From Histoplasma ohiense (taxonomy: Eukaryota; Ascomycota; Eurotiomycetes; Onygenales; Ajellomycetaceae): a stretch of 64,000 nucleotides of DNA. Positions 58,051 to 64,000 of the stretch are shown here, one piece after another. Within the stretch, counting starts at the first letter, position 1. Each line of letters begins with the position of its first letter. The notes beneath the pieces are model-generated. The model saw only the letters and a list, made by a program, of their open reading frames with translations, was not told the origin of the DNA and did no database searches. The stretch lies in contig JAEVHH010000002.1 in the NCBI GenBank assembly GCA_017607445.1, positions 7,842,001-7,906,000 of the forward strand, written 5' to 3'. A program made the position numbers and the translations under genes.

Positions 58051-61000
58051 TTATTTTTTGTATTTATTATACCCAAATTGAATTTTTTTCCTTTTTTCTC
58101 TTTTCTCTGATAAAATCCTTCTAAAAAGAATACATTTGATTGGAGTTTGAGTGAGATTTGCACTTCTAGTGTTTTTTGATTTAAGATTTGCACTTCTGAT
58201 GTCTTTCAATTTGAAGTTCACACTTTTGATGTTTGAAAGTATGTTGATTTTGTATTTGTTGTTCATTTTCTTGTTTGAGGAAGATTTCAAATGTCTGAGT
58301 GTTCAATATGTTTTCTTCTGATTCTCATGTATCATCACTAGAACCTCAATCTGTTCATCTCACAAGATATTTCAGAGATTTGTTTTTTTGTTGTCATTTT
58401 TCAAGAATTTCTTCAACTTGATATTTTTCTTCACTGTTGACAAGTTTCAGTTCTGATTCTGGTAGAGCTTCATTTCTGCAGTTGTATGGCTTCAATAAAG
58501 ATATGTGGAATACAGAATGAATGCTTCTATATAAAGATAGCAGTTCTAGTTTGTACATTTGTTTTCTGATGGTATCCAGAATCTTGAAGAGTCCAACATA
58601 TTTATGATCAAGTTTGTGAATCAGATGCAGCAATTGAAGATTTTTTGTATTGAGCATGACATAGTCATCTATTTTAAATTGTTGAGACTTATGTTTTGCA
58701 TTGTAATAGATTTTCTGTGCTTGTTGTGTCTTTTGTAGATTCTCAATGAGCTTATGATGTGTTTCCTCAATATGTTTCACACAGCTAGCAGCATGTATGG
58801 CAATTGGTTGTGGTGGTTTGCTGATATTAATTTTCAAATCAGATTGATATCTCATTAAGGCTTCTGCAGATGTCATTTCAGTAGAGACATGTTGAGAGAT
58901 ATTGTAAACAAACTGCACTAGCAGTAGTCAGTGTGCCCAGTCATCTTGATAATAGTTGATAAAGCATTGGAGATAATGTTTCAAGATTTGATTTTGTCAT
59001 TTCATTTGATCATCTGTTTGAGAGTGAAAGGCTGTTGAAAGTTTCTGGCATGCATCTAGCATATAACAAAAGATGGACCAATAATGACTTGTAAACAGCA
59101 ACTCTCAATTGAATATATGGTTTTTGAATACTCTGTAAATTGTATAGAACTTGGTATAAACAATTTCCACTAGTTCATCAGCTGTAATGTTTTTGGTGCA
59201 AGGAATATAGATCATAAACTTGGTATATATATCCACAATCACTAAAATTGCATTGTAGATTTGGTGGAGGAATGTAGAGGCTGGTAAGCCTGTAATAAAA
59301 TTTATAGTAATGAACTCAAAAGGATTTGATGATAAGAGAATTGTATTCAATTCTTCATATTGTCTGTGCTGTTTTGACTTTACTCTTTGACAAGTATCAC
59401 AAGTGAATATATAATCTTTGATATCTCTGACTAATCCATGTCAATAGTATTTGTTCTGGATGCTGTCTATGAACTTTTTTATACCAAAGTGACTCCTCTG
59501 CAGATCATTATGATTTGCACTGATAATTTCATCAATGAGTGTCTTTTGTTGAGGGACATACACACAACCATCAGCATGCAATATATCATTCTCAGAAATT
59601 GTTCATAGCATATTTTCAACAACAGTCATACTCTTCTCTTTTATCTTCTTTCTTTGCTCAGCAGCAAAAGAATCAATCTTCTGTGTTTTACTCAGAAATG
59701 AGATGAAGGATTCAGGCATTTCTGTATATGCTGAGTCCCCAAGAATAGTCTTATTGACTGCAATCCAGGGCATATATTGCTCAACACACAACAGAGGGGA
59801 AGAGTTTATGCAAGAGATAGAAGACATCAACATATGAAGCACTTTTCACTTATTAAAAGAAGTATTTTGCTCATTAGAGACTCATGCACAGACTATATCA
59901 GAAGAAATATTATTTTGAAAAGAAGTATCAGCTTCTCAGTCTAGTCTAACTTCATGTTTCAGCTTCTGTTGCAGGGTAGATAATATAGTTTGGCCATTAT
60001 AGATCTCACTGTAGTCTGCATGATGACTGAGCTCATCAGCTGAATTCTTTGATTCAGAGCAGTGCAGTAATACAAAATCATAAGCAGATAAAGCTTCCAC
60101 TCATCTGATCTGATATCTGTTCAGTTTCTTAGTTGTCATAAAGTACTGCAGATTGGCATGATCAGATCAGACTTGAATTGAATACTGACTTCTCTTCAGA
60201 TAGTGTCTTCAATTCTTAAATGCTGCTACAATAGTCAAGAGTTCTTTATCATGAGTATCATAACACATTTCCACATCAATCAACTTTCTTGATCAGAAGG
60301 CAACTGAATGTCAGTGCTCATCATCCTGCAACTGTGACAGAATAGCAGTGACTGCAAAAGTGGACACATCAGATTTGATCTGAATACACTGAGCTGAGTC
60401 AGAATAAGCTAATAGAGAAGCATGCATAAAGCACAATTTGAGTTCATTGAAAGTGTTTTGAGCATCTTCTGTCTACATAAAAGTGGCTTTTCTTTCCCTC
60501 TTCTTGCTCTCTTTTGTAAGTTCAAATAATGAGGCTGCAATAGAGGACAAAGACTTAATAAATCATCAATAGAAATTAGCAAAGCTCAAAAAGAATTGAA
60601 CCTCTTTAATTGATTTAGATGTAGGCCATTCCACAATAGTGGAGACTCTGTCTGACTTTATCTTGATATCATTTGTATCTATAACAAATCTCAGAAATGA
60701 GATCTTGTCCACTTCAAATTCATACTTAGAGAGTTTTGCAAATAGATTTGCATGCTTGAGATGTTCTAGCATCTTAGTAACATACACTTTATATTTCTGC
60801 TTTGAATTGAAGAATATGAGAATGTTGTCCAAATAGACAATGCAACATATATTCAACAAATCAGACAAGGCATTGTTAATGTATATTTGAAATGTCACTG
60901 AAGCATTAGCTAGTTCAAATGACATAACTACATATTCAAAATGTTCATATCTCATTCTAAAGGCTGTCTTCCAATGGTCTTTTGCTGCTATAAGTATGTG

Positions 61001-61990
61001 GTGATAGACATCTCAAAGGTCCAGCTTAGTGAATATCTTGGCTTTTGAAAGTCTATCAAGTAATTCACTTATTAGAGACAGAGGGTATCAGTTCTTGATG
61101 ATGATTTGATTTAATTCTTGATAGTCTACACAAAGACAGAGTTCATCATCTTTTTTGAGAACAAAGAGAATCAGTGCATCAGCTGAGCAACTGAACAGTT
61201 GTATCCACTCTTTATCTAATGCATTTTTTAAATATTCTCTTAGAACAGCTAACTCAGTTTCAGAGAGATTGTATATTGATATAAAGAGAGATTGTATATC
61301 AGATTTGAGATCTATACAGTGTTCCATCTCTTCTGATCTTTTTATACTTATAGCAGCTTCTTCTGAGAAGATATGTGCATATGACATGACATAATCAGAT
61401 AGACTGATCAGTAAGTCTGAATACACAGCTGAGAATATGTGTGAAACATGCTTTGAGTCTTTTGAATATTCTGTAGATAATACTACAAGCATTTCTACTC
61501 TAGCTTCTGTGAGAACTTCAGTTAAGACATCTTGTTCAGAAATAATTTGAGACTGTTGTTCATCTTCAGAGCTTCTAAAGAAGAATTGTCCATCTGATCA
61601 ATCTATAAGAGAATTTGTTTGTCTTAATCAAGGAAATTCTAATACAAGATTGTAGTTCTTCATTTTCATTGCATGAAAGAAATGAGATGTCTGCTGTGCA
61701 TTACTCTTGTGATCAGTGACAGTAGTTGCAATGTTATACTCTTCAAAGAAGTGCATTATACATTCATCAATTGATTTGATCATTTTGATTTTGCAGTGAG
61801 CAGCTTCTAGATTGTGATTCTTTGTTCAAAATTCATCAACATAGTTCACTTCTGATTCAGAGTCTACTAGTGCAAGCACTTTTTGCAGACTCTTAGATGT
61901 AGTGAGTTCCACTGTGACAGTGAAGCTTAAGACATTTTTGCATCAACTTTCCACACTTATGACTGTCATTGCAAGCTGAATGATGTGTCT
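58050..61990 (-). pseudogene. pol: D1 pol: protease to chromodomain
   Basis: Leftward: protease LVDSESEVNYV near 61870 (Gly-Ala of DSGA lost); RT 61490-60560, with LCVDYQELNQIIIKN near 61120, MRYEHFEYVVMSFELANA near 60930 and YLDNIL near 60835 (second Asp is Asn); RNase H about 60450-60030; integrase zinc part near 59480-59390 (CDTCQRVK), core ITINFITGLP near 59310 (Asp is Asn), C-part FHISLLKPYNC near 58500; chromodomain about 58435-58300 (YQVEEILEK, YLVRxTD, SDDTxESEENI). After it a unit of about 11 residues (HQKCELQIE-like) is repeated three times near 58140-58230. The open 174-codon piece 58394-58918 is the best-kept part. Confidence 0.87.
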
Positions 61991-63321
61991 TAAGCATTTT
62001 TTGAGTCCTTCAAGTTCTTCATGTCTTTCACATCAGGTTTTGAGTCAGACTTGGTGTTTTTGAATTCATCTTTGAATCATTTGAAACACAAATCAATGAT
62101 ATGTCCTGATTGCTTGCAATAATGGCAATATTTCAATCAGATGAAGTCATCAGACTTTGTAGTGTCATTTCATCTGCATTTGTTTTGTGATCTATTATCA
62201 GCATTATTTCTGTTGTTAAAGCTTTGAGTGGGGTTTTTGAAATTTGATTTCTCTTTAAGCTTCTTCCATCTCTCTGACAGATTCGATTCTGCCATTGCAA
62301 GTTTATGTAGAGTGGCATCATAGCTTAACTCTTCCAATTTGATTGCATATTTGTTGAATTCTCAGTGAATGGAAGGTAGAACTTTCATATAGAGGTGTGA
62401 TTTTCAATGATATTCACTATAAGAATGCTGCAGATGCTCTTCAATTGATTGTAAGTATGAAGCAAATTGTTGAACTATCTGATCTTCTTGTTGCTCTGTT
62501 TTTCAGTACTGTCTATCAGCATCTCAGAAACTTCTATCTGAATCAGTGACTTGACATTACATCCAACTAACAAATTCTTCCCATGGTGGCAAAGTTCATA
62601 TATCATGTGTATGTTGATACCAACATTGTTGCATCTCAACATTGAAATAAGTAACAGCTTTGATGATCTTTCAATGGTCATGTTCATTGTAGTAATTAAG
62701 ATCACTGGTATGGAAAGCAATAGCAGCTGTAACAAAGTTTTCAAATTCTTTCATACTTTGATTTTGAAACTTTTCCACATCTCTTCAAGAAGAGTGACTG
62801 CTCATGCTGAGATCTCAAAGTTCTAATTGCCAAAGTGATACTCAACTACATCTCCCACTGACAGTAGTCACAGCACTTTTCACTAAGATGTTGAATGCTT
62901 GTAGTGTGGCTTCTGATGATCTGAGAATACTTGTGATGTTATCACAGTTATCATTCACACTAGTTGCATCTCTACTGTGGTTCAGATGCACTTCTAGTGT
63001 ATTTTGAGTGACTGAAATTGTTTCATTCAATTCTTGTAGTAAAGTGTTGCACTGCTGTTGAAGTTCTCACAATTCTTTCTCAGTCTGTAATTTTTTGATT
63101 CTTCTGATCACAGTTATCTTCTCAGTCTCAATTGTACTGAGATCTTCAGAAGAGATATTCTCTTCTGAACTATACTCAGAGTTCAATTTCATAGAAAAAG
63201 ATAATGCTTGTTGCACACTTTCAGTGGCAGAAGTGTGTGTTTCACAGTTTTCTTCTATGATGTTTGCTGCTTCAGATTCAGTGGTAGCATGAGTACAGCA
63301 GATGCTGTGGGTAGAGATCAT
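61990..63321 (-). pseudogene. gag: D1 gag
   Basis: From ATG 63321 (MISTHSICCTHATTESEAAN) with a Ser/Glu-rich N-terminus (SEYSSEENISSEDLS), a coiled-coil-like part (LQQQCNTLLQELNETI), the capsid core (FENFVTAAIAFHTSD near 62730; ESNLSERWKKLKEKS near 62270) and the zinc knuckle CHYCKQSGHIIDLC (about 62125-62090), all ligands present. There are numerous TGA. The frame relation to pol could not be resolved with certainty. Confidence 0.78.
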
Positions 63322-63368
63322 GACTATTACTCAACAGACTGTCTCTTGAAGATTGAGCAATTAGAAAC

Positions 63369-63634
63369 TGTGAGATGTAGTGACAGTGTGAAGAGTAACA
63401 GTAGAAGATAGTTTATAGCATAGCAGAGATAATAGTAATATATTGTAGAGTAATATAGTATAGTAGCATAATGTAGTGTAGCTAATCGCTAAGGAAGAAA
63501 AGAAAGAGAAAGAAGATGTGCGAAATACATACATCGATATATATATACATATAGAAATAGCAGTAGCGAGAGTATAATGGAAAGAGGTAAGAATAAGCGA
63601 AGATAATAAGGAAATAATAAACGAGTGCATTACA
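63369..63634 (-). repeat. D1 5' LTR (266 bp, reverse)
   Basis: Begins TGTGAGATGTAGTGACAG and ends CGAGTGCATTACA; keeps CpG at several sites where the 3' LTR has TG or CA. The internal region left of it (GTTTCTAATTGCTC on the minus strand) is where the primer-binding site is expected. Confidence 0.94.
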
Positions 63635-63639
63635 GTTCA

Positions 63640-64000
63640 TTGAAATACAGCGTCTTTCCAGGTCAGATCTGTCAGTGATTGTACAATATTGGAGAAGGCT
63701 TTGATGAATCTTTGATAGAAGTTGACAAATTCTAAAAAGCTTCTAGTCTCTTTTATCAAGACTGATGCCTCTCAGTTGAGGATTGCTTTCATCTTCTTAG
63801 AATTCATGCATACATCTTTTTCAGCTTCAATGATGAATTCTAGATAGATTATAGACTTGATCTCAAAGTTGCATTTGTCAATGTCCACTTACAGTTCAGC
63901 TTTTCATAGATGATCAAGCACTTGTCATACATATTTATGATACTCAGTGAGTGATTCATCAGTGAAGATCAAGATATCATTCATGTACACTGAGATGATC
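63640..64000 (-). pseudogene. pol: A5 RT fragment
   Basis: Continues A5 after D1 toward its 5' side. On the minus strand: thumb region (LEFVNFYQRFI near 63725), KMKAILN near 63790, FEIKSIIYLEF near 63850 and MNDILIF near 63975, so the first Asp of YxDD is Asn. Cut by the window end. Confidence 0.88.

Larger units (their letters stand above)
56182..63634 (-). mobile_element. Complete Ty3 chromovirus D1 (family D)
   Basis: A 7453-bp element on the minus strand with two 266-bp LTRs and duplication GTTCA, inside A5. Leftward: 5' LTR, gag, protease, RT, RNase H, integrase, chromodomain, a 1.6-kb segment with an antisense gene (+ strand), polypurine tract (complement at 56448-56462) and 3' LTR. 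The LTRs differ at 13 positions, all transitions, 11 of them at nine CpG sites; no indels. By LTR divergence (about 5%) it is younger than B1 (about 6.5%). Confidence 0.95.
53565..64000 (-). mobile_element. Ty3 chromovirus A5 (reverse), interrupted by D1
   Basis: Family A copy on the minus strand: 3' LTR (53565-54097), chromodomain, integrase and RNase H to 56181, then D1 (duplication GTTCA at 56177-56181 and 63635-63639), then RT from 63640 to the window end. Its 5' half is outside the window. Confidence 0.9.

Noticed and set aside
63361..63630. 89-codon frame repeated at 56174-56443
   Set aside because: Both are the same LTR read in the sense direction of D1, with hydrophobic low-complexity translation; the repetition is due to the LTR pair.

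Overview
The window is a transposon graveyard from a fungal nuclear genome, most likely a filamentous ascomycete. No host gene, rRNA, tRNA or CRISPR array was found. The fungal assignment rests on Ty3 chromoviruses with integrase-linked chromodomains, a LINE carrying RNase H, Ty1/copia remains, short introns of the type GTAAGT...TACTAAC...TAG, and mutation that is almost entirely C:G to T:A, concentrated at CpG (RIP-like or methyl-CpG deamination). Species cannot be read from the sequence. AT-rich, CpG-depleted, Ty3-packed blocks like this are known in Onygenales and other Pezizomycotina, but that is only a guess. Element names used here are mine.

Layout, as nested insertions. A Ty1/copia remnant (Cop1, +) holds two nests. 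Nest one: C2 (-) was hit by C1 (+). C1 was hit by A2 (+) and by A3 (-). A2 was hit by A1 (+) and B1 (+). A3 was hit by A4 (+). Nest two: C4 (+) entered Cop1, C3 (+) entered the 5' LTR of C4, and a LINE (+) entered the integrase of C3. Cop1 is then cut at 53565 by A5 (-), which was itself hit by D1 (-). Complete copies in the window, with both LTRs and matching target-site duplications, are B1 (4154-11299, CCTTC), A3 (13522-25844, ATCAA), A4 (15039-21144, AGAAT), C3 (34605-45714, ACGCC), C4 (34534-52754, AAAAG), D1 (56182-63634, GTTCA) and the LINE (39060-43011, 14 bp).

Families. A: 534-599 bp LTRs with a 63-bp internal tandem repeat; gag and pol in different frames; pol ends in the LTR. B: 382-bp LTRs and one fused gag-pol frame. 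C: 271-bp LTRs, gag and pol in different frames. D: 266-bp LTRs. All four encode protease, reverse transcriptase, RNase H, integrase and a chromodomain, in that order.

The most interesting observation is that families B, C and D each carry an extra gene on the antisense strand, between the end of integrase and the 3' LTR. All three antisense products contain a cysteine array of nearly fixed spacing, C-x2-C-x(9-11)-C-x(8-9)-C-x2-C-x6-C, close to the fungal Zn2Cys6 cluster. In family C the array occurs twice, and the gene has two introns whose splice sites are kept in all three copies. An antisense intron is invisible to splicing of the sense genomic RNA, which explains how a retrotransposon can keep it. 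Family A, the most compact, shows no such gene.

Other notable points: 39 in-frame TGA but no TAA or TAG in the B1 gag-pol frame; a CpG-free LINE with open frames, fused at its 5' end to about 0.5 kb of CpG-bearing sequence of other origin; and two independent insertions only 16 bp apart in the same integrase gene of family A. All alignments and counts were made by eye.
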